Assembly: GCA_017303555.1 (NCBI GenBank)
Contig: JAFLCN010000007.1
Location: forward strand, 1 to 64,000
Direction of reading: 5' to 3'
Length of the DNA: 64,000 nucleotides
DNA from: Planctomycetota bacterium
GTDB taxonomy: Bacteria; Planctomycetota; Phycisphaerae; Phycisphaerales; UBA1924
Numbering within the stretch: the stretch's first letter is position 1; each line of letters opens with the position of its first letter. Both the position numbers and the translations under genes were made by a program. This document shows, piece by piece, positions 34,300 through 46,101 of the stretch. The notes beneath the pieces are model-generated. The model had not been told where the DNA came from. It was given only the letters and a program-made list of their open reading frames with translations, and searched no databases.

Positions 34300-34377
34300 A
34301 TCGTCGCGGCGAATCGCCCCGGACGCGGTCGCGCCATAAGCTTCCTCCCGCTCGGCGATTGCTCGCCGGGCCCTGAT

Positions 34378-34452
34378 GGTGGCCATAGCTCAGTTGGTTA
34401 GAGCACGAGGTTGTGATCCTCGGGGTCGCGGGTTCGAGTCCCGTTGGCCACC
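34378..34452 (+). tRNA. tRNA-His (GTG anticodon)
   Basis: The cloverleaf is complete. The acceptor stem GTGGCCA pairs with TGGCCAC, the D arm is GCTC...GAGC, the anticodon stem CGAGG/CCTCG holds loop TTGTGAT with anticodon GTG, and the T arm is GCGGG TTCGAGT CCCGT. A G at 34378 gives the histidine-specific G-1 opposite C73. CCA is not encoded. Confidence 0.95.
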
Positions 34453-34472
34453 CTTCGATCGTGTGCGGCGCA

Positions 34473-34898
34473 TCACAGCCCCGCGAGTTTTTTGAGTGCC
34501 AGCACCAGGTCGGGCGGCACGATCATCGCGCTCAATCGCGTCTGCTTGACGAGGCCGAGGGTGGCGAAACGCCGGTCGGATTTCACCGCTTCGAGCGTGA
34601 CCGGAACCTTGACGGGTTTGAGCGCCTTCAGGTCGATGACGGGAAACTTGGTTTCGCCCAGGGCGGTGTTGCCGGGCTTCTTCGGGTCGGGGTAGGCGTC
34701 GCGTTCGATCTTCGCGAGCCCGACGATCGCCTTTTCGGAGCCCGTGTGATAGATGAACGCCTCGTCGCCCTTGCGTGCTTCGCGCAGGGCCTTGAGCGCG
34801 GCGGGATTGGTGATCCCCGTCCAGGTTGTTGCGCCGTCGCGTTGAAGATCGGCGAAGGAGTACTCGCCGGGTTCGGTCTTGAGGAGGAAGGTCGCCAT
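34473..34898 (-). CDS. EVE domain protein
   Basis: The 141-residue protein begins ATFLLKTEPGEYSFADLQRD and has ATTWTGITNPAALKALRE, KGDEAFIYHTGSEKAIVGLA and a C-terminal TLGLVKQTRLSAMIVP. These fit the EVE domain, a PUA/YTH-like fold thought to bind modified bases in RNA or DNA. It is a single-domain form of the usual length. It faces tRNA-His. No restriction partner gene is adjacent. Confidence 0.9.
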   Translation of the reverse strand: MATFLLKTEPGEYSFADLQRDGATTWTGITNPAALKALREARKGDEAFIYHTGSEKAIVGLAKIERDAYPDPKKPGNTALGETKFPVIDLKALKPVKVPVTLEAVKSDRRFATLGLVKQTRLSAMIVPPDLVLALKKLAGL

Positions 34899-34947
34899 GG
34901 CGTGGGAGCGACATGGTAGAGCGCGCGGCGATCGGGACCGGAAAGAT

Positions 34948-36129
34948 TCAGGCGGCCTTGGCGCGCTCGCACGCCGCGACGACGTCGGAGAGCACGACCG
35001 CGGATTCTTTGGCGCTCTTGGTCCAGGCGAGCATCTGGAGCGCGCGTTCGACGGCCGGGACCATGCCCGCGAATCCGAGCGCGGGGGCGGCCCCGGCGAT
35101 CATGAGGCAGACGCGTTCGCATTCGGGCGCGTTGTCGCGCTCGATCGCGCCGCGGATGGTCTCGGCGGCGGCGTGGAGCTCGGCGATGAACTCGGGCAGC
35201 ACCTCGGCGGCGGGATCGTCGCTGGCGATTGTTGTGGTGGCCGAAGCGCTCGCGGAGGTCGAAGCGTCGCCCATGAACTCGGCGAGAGCGCGGAGGAGCC
35301 GATCGCAGCTCAGGGGCCTGCCGAGCACGCCTTCGCAGGCGGCACCGCGTGCGGCGTTGCGTGATTCGCGCGAGACGTCGGGGGTGATGATGAGGACCGG
35401 GGTGCGCACGCCGACGGCCCGCACGGCCGAGACAAACTCGGCGGCGCTCCCGTCGGGGAGGTTGAGCGCCACGAGCAGAAGATCAACAGGTTCGCGGAGC
35501 GCCGCGAGGGCCTCGGTCTGCGTTGTGCAGGTGCGGACGCGGATCGCCGTACCGGCGGTGAAATGGCGGATGAGGCGCTGCTCCTGTGCATCGGGATCGA
35601 CCACGAGCAGGGAGCCGGAAAGGCGCTCGGGGGTGACGCGTTCCTGGCTGTAGATTTCCGCGCCGGCGTCCAGCGAGACGTATTCCTTCGCGTCGATCGG
35701 GCGATCGAAACGGACGCCGAGCTCGTGGACCATGCCCCCCCGGTGCTTGCAGCGGGCGAGGGTGCCGAAGATGCCGACTTCGCCGCGGATGGGGTGGGGG
35801 AGCCAGACGACGGCGCGGCCGCGTTCGTGCAGATAGGCGTTGTGGAAGAGGGAGATGCCGCCGCGCGAGAGATTGCGGCAGGCGAGTTTCAGCAGGAGCT
35901 GCGTGCCGCCGGGCTGGTCGATCTGGATGCGGATGCGTTCGCGATGGAAGGGCCAGCGGACGAAGTCGCGTTTGAGCTCGGAAGGTCTCGGGCCGTCGAG
36001 CGCATCGAGCCGCGTGGCGAGGGCGCGCACACCGTCGAGATCGATCCCGAGGGTGTTCTTGCGGGCGCCGACCGAATCCTCTGCCCAGTCACTCTTGTTA
36101 TCCCAAGCGGAACTCTCGCGCATGTCCAT
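34948..36129 (-). CDS. PilZ, pseudo-receiver and pseudo-Hpt protein (paralogue A)
   Basis: The 393-residue protein has an N-terminal PilZ domain (KRDFVRWPF with RxxxR, and NLSRGG), a receiver-like domain (LLVVDPDAQ ... DLLLVALNLP ... GVLGRPL) and an Hpt-like helical tail (VCLMIAGAAPALG). PilZ looks able to bind cyclic di-GMP. In the receiver the phospho-acceptor Asp is Ala and the conserved Lys is Arg, and the Hpt core lacks the His and Lys. It is probably a signalling adaptor without phosphotransfer. The start MDMRESSAW fits the next gene's start. It is followed upstream by paralogue B. Confidence 0.75.
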   Translation of the reverse strand: MDMRESSAWDNKSDWAEDSVGARKNTLGIDLDGVRALATRLDALDGPRPSELKRDFVRWPFHRERIRIQIDQPGGTQLLLKLACRNLSRGGISLFHNAYLHERGRAVVWLPHPIRGEVGIFGTLARCKHRGGMVHELGVRFDRPIDAKEYVSLDAGAEIYSQERVTPERLSGSLLVVDPDAQEQRLIRHFTAGTAIRVRTCTTQTEALAALREPVDLLLVALNLPDGSAAEFVSAVRAVGVRTPVLIITPDVSRESRNAARGAACEGVLGRPLSCDRLLRALAEFMGDASTSASASATTTIASDDPAAEVLPEFIAELHAAAETIRGAIERDNAPECERVCLMIAGAAPALGFAGMVPAVERALQMLAWTKSAKESAVVLSDVVAACERAKAA

Positions 36130-36252
36130 TCGATGATCCCTCGACCCGCCACGCCGGAATTGAGCGTTGTTGGATCGGTCGGGCGTGGGCACGGGATGAG
36201 GTTCCGAATGAGACTTAGCGCAGCGTGTGCCGCCGAAGGTCCGGAAGCGTGG

Positions 36253-37416
36253 TCAGGCGGCCCGGCGGGTTGCCTGGGCGCTCTCGCACGCACCGATGAT
36301 GCGCTGGAGTGTCGGTTTGGAGGATTCGACCGAACGGGTCTGGGTGAGCGACTTCACGGCCTGGTCGGCGAGCGCGCCGATGCCGGCGAAGCCCATCGGG
36401 GGCGCCGCGGACGCGATCTGTGCGCAGATGGCCTGGGTGGCATCGAGCTCGTTGCGTTCGAGGAGCGCGCGAAGATCGCAGGCCGAGGCGTGCAGGCTGC
36501 GGACGAACTCGGGGAGCAGCGAGATTTTCTCGTCGGTGGTCTGCATGGAGCTGACCGTGGATGCCGCGGACCGGCCGACGATGAGGAACTCGCCGAGTGC
36601 GCGCGTGAACACGTCGCGTGTGAGGGGCTTGGCGAGGACGGCGGCGGGCTCGAACTCGCGGAGGATCCTGCGCCGTTCATCCGGGCCTCGTGCGGTCACG
36701 ACGAGGATCGGCGTTGCGAGGCCGCTCGACGCCGCCTCGCGTATGAACACGCCGATGTCGAACTTCTGCTGGTCGGGGTCGGCGATGATGAGGTCGGCGC
36801 CCTCTGCGGCATGGGCGAACGCCGTGGCCTGGTCGCCCGAGCAGCGGAGGCGGATCTCGGTCCCCTTCAGGAAGCTCTGGACGAGCTTGGCTTCCATATC
36901 GCTGGTTCCGGCGAGCACGATGCAGCCACGCATCTCCTCGTCCTTGACGTTCTCGAGGGTGAACCAGTCGTCCAGCGGATCGAGCTGCAGGAAGTCGGAG
37001 GGCTTGATCGGCTGATCGAACTTGATGCCGAGCTGATGCACCTGCGCCCGCACGTGCGAGCAGTGCGCCACTTTTCCGACGACCGAGACGTTGCCCCGCG
37101 CCGCGTTCTTGAAGCTCAGGATGATCTTCGTGCCCACGTGCAGGAATGAATTGTGCAGCAGGGCGGCGCCGCCGCTGGAGATGTTGCGGCAGACCACGCT
37201 CAGCTTGGTCGGCACACCGCCCGCGTGGTGCACTTCCATCTCGAGCGAGGCGAGCCGGAACTGGCGGCGCTTGAAGCGGCGGCTCTTCGATGCCGCGGCC
37301 TTGTCGGCCTCGTCGAGCCTTTTGAGCAGCGCCGCAAGATCGGTGATGCTCATGCCGAGCGTGTTGATGCGACCGACATTCTGCGACGTGCTGTCCCGGC
37401 CTTTGAGTTCTGCCAT
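36253..37416 (-). CDS. PilZ, receiver-like and pseudo-Hpt protein (paralogue B)
   Basis: The 387-residue protein shares the architecture of paralogue A: a PilZ part (KRRQFRLASL with RxxxR, and NISSGG), a receiver-like part (ADLIIADPDQ ... LVVTARG ... AVLAKPL) and a helical tail (AICAQIASAAPPMG). Here the central Asp and Lys of the receiver remain, but the acidic pair at its start is replaced (VLAGTSD), and the Hpt His and Lys are absent. Start MAELKGRDSTS at 37416 is chosen over longer frames. The pair probably arose by tandem duplication. Confidence 0.78.
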   Translation of the reverse strand: MAELKGRDSTSQNVGRINTLGMSITDLAALLKRLDEADKAAASKSRRFKRRQFRLASLEMEVHHAGGVPTKLSVVCRNISSGGAALLHNSFLHVGTKIILSFKNAARGNVSVVGKVAHCSHVRAQVHQLGIKFDQPIKPSDFLQLDPLDDWFTLENVKDEEMRGCIVLAGTSDMEAKLVQSFLKGTEIRLRCSGDQATAFAHAAEGADLIIADPDQQKFDIGVFIREAASSGLATPILVVTARGPDERRRILREFEPAAVLAKPLTRDVFTRALGEFLIVGRSAASTVSSMQTTDEKISLLPEFVRSLHASACDLRALLERNELDATQAICAQIASAAPPMGFAGIGALADQAVKSLTQTRSVESSKPTLQRIIGACESAQATRRAA

Positions 37417-37550
37417 CGGATAGTGCCCCCGTGTGTGAAGTATCGGGAGAATCCGGGCGGACTCTGAGGGCTGTGCTGCGCGAGGTGACACGGGTTTCAC
37501 GGACGGCCGGAATAGACGGCACAGTTCCCTGCCGGCCCGCACCCCGGCGG

Positions 37551-40367
<2,817 letters not shown>

Positions 40368-40527
40368 TTCGGATCACGGACACGGGTCAATTCGAGCCGC
40401 TCGGACGGACGAATTTCGATGCGGAAACCGGGCCTATCAAAATGCAAACTCTGGCACGAAAAAGCGAACAGGAATAATAGGCAAACACCCGTGAAAATCG
40501 GCGAAATTTCGGCGATTTCTTGATGAG

Positions 40528-40555
40528 AAAAAACCCCTGATTTACAGGGGTTTTT
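40528..40555 (-). terminator. rho-independent terminator
   Basis: CCCCTG (40534-40539) and CAGGGG (40545-40550) form a stem around ATTTA, flanked by A and T runs. On the minus strand it ends in a U-run and lies 42 bases after the DUF6159-like gene. Confidence 0.85.
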
Positions 40556-40597
40556 GAGCGCTTTTTACGGCTTCGATGTTGAGCGGTTTTTGGAGCT

Positions 40598-41485
40598 TTA
40601 GAACGAGCTTTCCAGCTTCTGTTTTTTCGGGGCAAACGCCGCCCGCATGTCGGATTCCACGAACCCAGCAGGCGCGGTTCCCGATGCCGCGTAGCGGTAG
40701 AGCGCCGCCACCAGAATCATCTGCATCGCGCTGGTGACGAGCGCCGTCAAGAAGATCAACACCATCGTGACCGCACCGCCGACCACGATCGGAGCCCAGT
40801 GGTGGAGCTTGATCGTGAACGCGAGGCCCACAAACGCCGGAATCGTCGCGACGATGTACGCGAGCACCATGGTCAGCCCCAGCCCGATGTTGCTGACAAG
40901 CGCGGTTCCCCACGACTTGGTCATGACATTCACCGAGCGTTTCAGCGCATCCACCGGACCGACGCGTTCCACCACCAACACCGGCACGACGAAATACGTC
41001 GCGATGCTCCACGCTGCGCCGAAGAGTCCGACGACGATCTTCCCGATAAATCCGACGCGTTCCTCGATCATCCGCAGAACGCTGCCAACGGTTGCCGCGA
41101 GAAGCGACCACGCGATGATCCGCCCCAGCAACCCGTTCGCGGCGTGCAGCCCTCCCCGCACCGTCGGCGTCTTGCCGTCAAAGCGCTCCATCGCGCACGA
41201 GACGAGCGCGGTGTTGAAGTACACCATCACGGTGTAGCTGACGAAGTAAAACAAGAAGGACAGCCCCGCGCCGAGGGCTTTCATGCCGAGCGTGATTTCT
41301 TCCTTGCCGTTCTGGCTCGAGATGTCTTCGAGCAGGCCGGTTGCGATGATCGGCGTCGCGAACGAGATCAGCACGGCCAAGCATGCCGCGGCACTCAGGA
41401 GCGGGAAAATGACCAGTTGCTTGTCCTGACGAAGAACGTGAAAACTCTGCGTGAGCAGGGCGCTGCTTCTGCGAAAAATGGCCAT
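40598..41485 (-). CDS. multi-pass membrane protein, DUF6159-like
   Basis: The 295-residue protein has six to seven hydrophobic helices and the pattern FFR-like ALLTQSFHVLRQDKQLVIFP at its start, a loop with MERFDGKTPTVRGGLHAANG, and VVPVLVVERVGPVDALKRS. These resemble the DUF6159 family of uncharacterised integral proteins. It ends AFAPKKQKLESSF and is followed by a strong terminator. It is encoded alone, and its function is unknown. Confidence 0.7.
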   Translation of the reverse strand: MAIFRRSSALLTQSFHVLRQDKQLVIFPLLSAAACLAVLISFATPIIATGLLEDISSQNGKEEITLGMKALGAGLSFLFYFVSYTVMVYFNTALVSCAMERFDGKTPTVRGGLHAANGLLGRIIAWSLLAATVGSVLRMIEERVGFIGKIVVGLFGAAWSIATYFVVPVLVVERVGPVDALKRSVNVMTKSWGTALVSNIGLGLTMVLAYIVATIPAFVGLAFTIKLHHWAPIVVGGAVTMVLIFLTALVTSAMQMILVAALYRYAASGTAPAGFVESDMRAAFAPKKQKLESSF

Positions 41486-41610
41486 CGCGATCCTCCCGTT
41501 CTTGCTTCGGGATTCGCTCGGCTCAATTCCGCGAATTCCGACAGATCATCCGGCGCGTTGGACTCGTCACCCGGCGGCGGCTTGGGCCGAAAACCGCTTT
41601 CCGCCTGCAA

Positions 41611-43008
41611 TCAGGGCACAATCTTCACATCGCTGATTTGCTCGACCAGCATCTCGTAGAGCAGCTTGATGTCTTCATCGCCGAGACGCACGCAGCCCAT
41701 CGACTTCTGCTGGCCGATCGAATCCGGCTCGACCGTTCCGTGCAGGCCATAGCCCGTGATCGTCTTGCTGTCGCCGATGCCCTCGATCCCCATCCAGTAC
41801 TCGCCGATCGGGTTCTTGGGGTCATCCGCGTGGAACTTCTGGCCCGTCTGCGGGTTCACCCAGTGCGGGTTCACCAGCTTGCTCTTGGGCTTGACGACAA
41901 AGCTGCCGAGGGGTGTGCTGTTGCCGGTGCCCAGGCCCACCTTGAACGAGCGGATGAACATCCACGAATCCGGATCGTCCGGCGAACCCTGGAAGAGGTC
42001 GAGCCGGTATTCGCCCTTGTGCACGATGGCGTGGAACGGGCCACGAACGAGCTTCAGCTTCTGGCCCACCTTCAGCGAGTTGCCCTTGATGCCGTTGATG
42101 CGTTCGACCAGTCGCCAATCGACCGCCAGTTCGCGGTTGCGGGTGATCTTGATCAGGTTGTCGCCGCTCTTCACGACGTAGCTCTCGGCCATCGGATCGC
42201 CCGCGAAGACCTTGGGCGAGAAGAGCAGGTCGGCGTTCAGCGCGGCCATCCGCTGGCGGATCTTTTCCTGATCCTCGCGCACGGCGTTGGGGTTGTGGAG
42301 CGCCTTGTTGAACAGGGCGCGGGCTTGGAGCAATTCGCCCGCCGCGGCACGCTGCTCCGCCGCCTGAATCTGCTGCGTGACTTCACTCGTGCTGCCGGTC
42401 GGCGCGAGTGAAACAGGCTGGTTCGGTTCGGTCGGAGTGGAGGTGGAGTTGGCCGCACCGGGCGTCAGATCCTTCCGCGTGACATCCACAGCGCCGGGGC
42501 GACCGGAAGGATCGGTCGCGGGGGTCGAAGTCGGCGAGGAGGTTGTCGTGGTGGGTGAGCCCGAGGGCGGCATGATCGGGGGCACATTGCTGCGGACCGG
42601 ACTTGCGTTCGCGCTGCCGGCCGGCGAAATCTGGGGCGGCGTCTGGGTCGAAACGGGTTCCGGGCCGGCGCTCGCGAGTGAAATCGTGGCGGGCGTGTGT
42701 ACAGGAGCGGCAGCGGCTGGGGCGGTGTGGGTGGTTTGGGGGGTGGGCTCGGTGGGCTTCTGGCTTCCAGAAGGAATCGGCGCCGCCGCTCGGGCAACTT
42801 CCGACTTGGCATCACCGGGCGGGAGCGTGCTGGTGGCCGAGCGGCGGTTCATCACCGAGAGGATGCCCCAGACCGAGCCGGCAGCGACGATGAGTGCCGC
42901 GGCGATGACCATCACGGTCCTTGCGCCGTTGGCGGCCACGCTGCGCTGGTTGTAGACGTAGGAACGACCGATTTCGGACTGACGCTCGGTCTGAGACGGA
43001 AGAGCCAT
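41611..43008 (-). CDS. LysM-containing L,D-transpeptidase
   Basis: The 465-residue protein has a membrane anchor (TVMVIAAALIVAAGSVWGI), a long proline/threonine/serine-rich linker (about 55-205), a helical TPR-like segment, a LysM domain (YVVKSGDNLIKITRNREL ... NSLKVGQKLKLV) and a C-terminal YkuD domain with GLHGT and SMGCVRL that carries the catalytic Cys. It would cross-link or trim peptidoglycan. ATG 43008 has GGAGG six bases upstream, better than the first frame start. It is encoded alone, close to fthC. Confidence 0.9.
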   Translation of the reverse strand: MALPSQTERQSEIGRSYVYNQRSVAANGARTVMVIAAALIVAAGSVWGILSVMNRRSATSTLPPGDAKSEVARAAAPIPSGSQKPTEPTPQTTHTAPAAAAPVHTPATISLASAGPEPVSTQTPPQISPAGSANASPVRSNVPPIMPPSGSPTTTTSSPTSTPATDPSGRPGAVDVTRKDLTPGAANSTSTPTEPNQPVSLAPTGSTSEVTQQIQAAEQRAAAGELLQARALFNKALHNPNAVREDQEKIRQRMAALNADLLFSPKVFAGDPMAESYVVKSGDNLIKITRNRELAVDWRLVERINGIKGNSLKVGQKLKLVRGPFHAIVHKGEYRLDLFQGSPDDPDSWMFIRSFKVGLGTGNSTPLGSFVVKPKSKLVNPHWVNPQTGQKFHADDPKNPIGEYWMGIEGIGDSKTITGYGLHGTVEPDSIGQQKSMGCVRLGDEDIKLLYEMLVEQISDVKIVP

Positions 43009-43075
43009 GAACAACCTCCATGCAAGCCCTGCAAAACCCGGGCCTTTATCGACCGGCGGGGCCTGATCGGCACAA

Positions 43076-43681
43076 TCAGGACGCCCGCACCCGGATCACG
43101 CGTGATTCGGAGACGACCGTCGAAACCGGCGCATCCATCGCGCCGGCGGGAATCCGCTGCAGGATCATGCGGTCGGGGGCGAGGCCGATCGCGTTGGCCC
43201 CGAGCGCGTTCTCCAGCAGGAACCGATCATAGAAACCCGCGCCGCGTCCGAGGCGGTTTCCGGCGGGGTCAAACCCGAGCCCGGGCACGATGACAAGCTG
43301 GAGCGAAGCGGGATTCACATCAACGCAGGTGGCCCGCGGCGAGGGAACGGACGGGCGGTCGGGGTGGCGCGGGCCGGCTGTTGCGTCGGCCCAGCTTTGG
43401 ATGCGGACCGGCCGGAGAATGCCGCCTTCCCAGTCGGTGCGTGGGACGGAGAGGATCTTGCCGCGGGAAAGGGCGTGCTCCGCCAGCGGCCCGGTGTCGA
43501 TCTCGCCGGGCATCGAGGCGTACAGCATGATCGCGCCGGCGTTCTGCCACTCGGGGAGGGAGATGGTCGTCTCCGTGATGCGCCGAGAAAGCGTGGAGAG
43601 TTCGGCGGGCGGGAGCGACCGCCAGAGGGTGCGGAGCTCGGCCCGCGCGGCCTTTTTCTCGGAGTCGAGGCCTTCGATCAT
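43076..43681 (-). CDS. fthC: 5-formyltetrahydrofolate cyclo-ligase
   Basis: The 201-residue enzyme makes 5,10-methenyltetrahydrofolate with ATP. The family motifs are visible: KKAARAELRTLWRSLP, LYASMPGEIDT, and the C-terminal GLGFDPAGNRLGRGAGFYDRFL, with KD-like ending. Length is normal. It overlaps rarA by four bases (ATGA), so the two are coupled. Confidence 0.92.
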   Translation of the reverse strand: MIEGLDSEKKAARAELRTLWRSLPPAELSTLSRRITETTISLPEWQNAGAIMLYASMPGEIDTGPLAEHALSRGKILSVPRTDWEGGILRPVRIQSWADATAGPRHPDRPSVPSPRATCVDVNPASLQLVIVPGLGFDPAGNRLGRGAGFYDRFLLENALGANAIGLAPDRMILQRIPAGAMDAPVSTVVSESRVIRVRAS

Positions 43682-45102
43682 GCGGAGCCCTCGGACCGCC
43701 GGAGACGTCCGGCCCGGCGCAGTGCGCGGAGTTCTTCGAGGCGTTCTGCCAGCGATTTTTCGAGTCCACGGTCGGTGGGGCGGTAGTACTGCTTCTCGAC
43801 GCCGAGATAGTCCTGGTCGTTGATCGCTCCCGAGTCGCCGTGGCTGTAGCGATAGCCCGTGCCGTTTGCGGGGGCCGACCCGGGCGCTGGGGGGGCCGAG
43901 TTGCCGTCGCGCAGATGGACAGGGACCGCGATCGTGCGACCTTCTTTGACGTCCGCAAGGGCTTCATCAATTGCGACGTAGCTGGCGTTGCTCTTGGGGG
44001 CGAGCGCGAGGTAAGTCGTGGCCTGCGCGAGGATGATGCGGCCTTCGGGCATGCCGATGCGTTCGAGCAGTTCCCACGCGCTCTGCGCGACCATGATCCC
44101 GCGCGGATCGGCGTTGCCGATGTCTTCGCTCGCGAGAATGGCGAGGCGCCGGGCGATGAAGCGCGGGTCTTCGCCCGCATCGAGCATGCGTGCGAGCCAG
44201 TAAATCGCGGCATCCGGATCGCTGCCCCGGACGCTTTTGATGAATGCGCTGATGCTGTTGTAATGCTCGTCGCCGGTTCCGTCGTAGACCGCGGCTTTTT
44301 GCTGGATGCTGTCTTCGGCGTCGGAGCGGGAGATCGAAAGAGACGAAGAGACGGAGAGAGGAAGAGACGAAGTTTCGCCTTCTCTTTGTCTCTCCGTCTC
44401 GCCTTCTTTTTTTCTCTTCTGCGAAAGCACCGCAACTTCGAGCGCGGTGAGTGCGCGGCGGGCATCGCCATCGCTCTTGGTTGCCCAGACGCGGAGCGCC
44501 TCATCGTCGGCGGTGACGTTCAGCTTTCCGTAGCCCCGCTCCTCGTCGCCGATTGCGCGGCGGAGCACTCCGACAATGTCGTCTTCGCTCAGCGGCTCGA
44601 GCCGGAAGAGCGTGCTCCGGCTCACGAGCGCGCTGTTCACCGCGAACAGCGGGTTCTCGGTTGTTGCGCCGACGAGCGTGAGGATGCCCCGCTCCACATC
44701 CGCGAGCAGCACATCCTGCTGCGGCTTGGTGAAGCGATGAATCTCATCGAGGAAGAGAACGGTCCGCCGCCCGCTCCGTTCCAGCCGCAGCGCGGCCTCG
44801 TCCAGAATCTCGCGGATGCGCTTCACCCCAACGCTCGAAGCGTTCTCGCGCTCGAAGTGCCGCTTGGTGAACTGCGCGATCAGCTCGGCCAGGGTCGTCT
44901 TCCCGGTTCCGGGCGGGCCGTGCAGAATCAGCGACGTGATGACGTCGGCTTCGAGCATGCGCCGGAGCAGTTTCCCCTTGCCCAAGATGTGAGTTTGCCC
45001 CGCGAATTCATCGAGCGTGCGGGGTCGCATCCGCACCGCCAGCGGCTCGACCGCTCTGCGGCTCTGCTCGCGCTGCCCGGCCCATAAATCCCCGCGATCC
45101 AT
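43678..45102 (-). CDS. rarA: replication-associated recombination protein RarA (MgsA)
   Basis: The 474-residue AAA+ ATPase acts at stalled forks. It has PRTLDEFAGQTHILG, Walker A GPPGTGKTTLAEL, Walker B FLDEIHRFTKPQQD, sensor VGATTENP and the C-terminal SAFIKSVRGSDPDAAIYWL and ASEDIGNADP motifs. Between VAVLSQKRK and DAEDSIQQ it carries about 25 residues encoded by a palindromic low-complexity insert (44345-44406). MDRGDLWAGQREQ at 45102 is preferred over a longer frame. It overlaps fthC downstream. Confidence 0.93.
   Translation of the reverse strand: MDRGDLWAGQREQSRRAVEPLAVRMRPRTLDEFAGQTHILGKGKLLRRMLEADVITSLILHGPPGTGKTTLAELIAQFTKRHFERENASSVGVKRIREILDEAALRLERSGRRTVLFLDEIHRFTKPQQDVLLADVERGILTLVGATTENPLFAVNSALVSRSTLFRLEPLSEDDIVGVLRRAIGDEERGYGKLNVTADDEALRVWATKSDGDARRALTALEVAVLSQKRKKEGETERQREGETSSLPLSVSSSLSISRSDAEDSIQQKAAVYDGTGDEHYNSISAFIKSVRGSDPDAAIYWLARMLDAGEDPRFIARRLAILASEDIGNADPRGIMVAQSAWELLERIGMPEGRIILAQATTYLALAPKSNASYVAIDEALADVKEGRTIAVPVHLRDGNSAPPAPGSAPANGTGYRYSHGDSGAINDQDYLGVEKQYYRPTDRGLEKSLAERLEELRALRRAGRLRRSEGSA
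44345..44406. repeat. palindromic in-frame insert in rarA
   Basis: GAGACGGAGAGA and its exact inverse TCTCTCCGTCTC frame a less regular hairpin made of gaagagac-like units. It is in frame and adds Ser/Arg/Glu-rich residues to a loop of RarA. The base composition resembles the intergenic inverted-repeat elements elsewhere in the window. Confidence 0.7.
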
Positions 45103-45258
45103 CGCGACACTGTCCTTTCCGATTCCCGAGGGGGCCGCACCGGCCCGATCGCGCGAGTGTACACCCAAACATCTCCTGACCATAAACACGGCCGGATGTA
45201 AATCAGGTTCTTTCCCTCACTCGACAAAGCAAGTTTGCAACGGCTAGCATCGCGTCGC

Positions 45259-46071
45259 GTGACCTTCACAATTCTCACGACCATCATCCTCATCGCGTCG
45301 GTGCTCGGGCTGCTCGCCTGGGCGAGCGCGGCACTGGTGCGGAACGACCGCGCCGACCCGATGGCCGGGATTCTGGTCGGGATTATGAAGCTCTACGCCC
45401 GCGTGATGCAGCGCGTTCGCGTCGAAGGGCGCGAGCACATCCCCGATCGGATTCACGCCGGGCCGCTGATCGTCGTTTCCAACCACACGGCGGGGGCGGA
45501 CGTTCCGATTCTGCAGAGTCTTTGCCGCTTCGAGATCCGCTGGATCATGGCGCGCTCGATGCAGATCGAGAGCCTTCAGTGGTTCTGGGAATGGGCGAAC
45601 GTCATCGGCGTCGATCTTGGCGCCCGCGATACCAAGGCGATGCGCGAAGCGATCCGCCATGTGAGCAGCGGGGGCGTGCTTGGAATCTTCCCCGAAGGGG
45701 GCCTCGAGCGCCCGCCCCGCCAGATCATGCCGTTCCAGCCGGGCGTCGGCCTGCTCGTGAAGAAGACCGGCGCTCGCGTGCTGCCGATTCTCATTTCGGG
45801 TACGCCTCAGGTTGAACCCGCGTGGGCCAGCTTGTGGCGGTTCGGGTGCGCCCGCGTCCGCGCGTTCCCGATGATCGATTACTCCAAGATGGAACTCAGC
45901 GCGAGCGAGATCGTGCAGGATCTCCAGCGCCGCTACGAGGAGTGGTCCGGCTGGCCCGTCAACCCGCGCGGCCCCAAGCCAGAGCGGCTTTCACAGACGG
46001 CAAAGTGTGACGGAATCAGCACGACTTCGGTGCCCGCATCCGAGCCTCTCGCCGCACGCGACGCTGCCTGA
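45259..46071 (+). CDS. plsC: 1-acyl-sn-glycerol-3-phosphate acyltransferase (PlsC-like)
   Basis: The 270-residue membrane enzyme has an N-terminal helix (TILTTIILIASVLGLLAW), the catalytic NHTAGAD (HxxxxD) motif, and FPEGGLERPPRQIMPFQPGV, with LPILISGTPQ near the end. It acylates lysophosphatidate in phospholipid synthesis. GTG 45259 is preferred, since a TTG 24 bases earlier has no obvious support. The C-terminus has about 30 extra residues. Confidence 0.88.
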   Translation: MTFTILTTIILIASVLGLLAWASAALVRNDRADPMAGILVGIMKLYARVMQRVRVEGREHIPDRIHAGPLIVVSNHTAGADVPILQSLCRFEIRWIMARSMQIESLQWFWEWANVIGVDLGARDTKAMREAIRHVSSGGVLGIFPEGGLERPPRQIMPFQPGVGLLVKKTGARVLPILISGTPQVEPAWASLWRFGCARVRAFPMIDYSKMELSASEIVQDLQRRYEEWSGWPVNPRGPKPERLSQTAKCDGISTTSVPASEPLAARDAA

Positions 46072-46101
46072 ATCGCTTTGCGTGAACACGAAAGCAATCG
46101 G

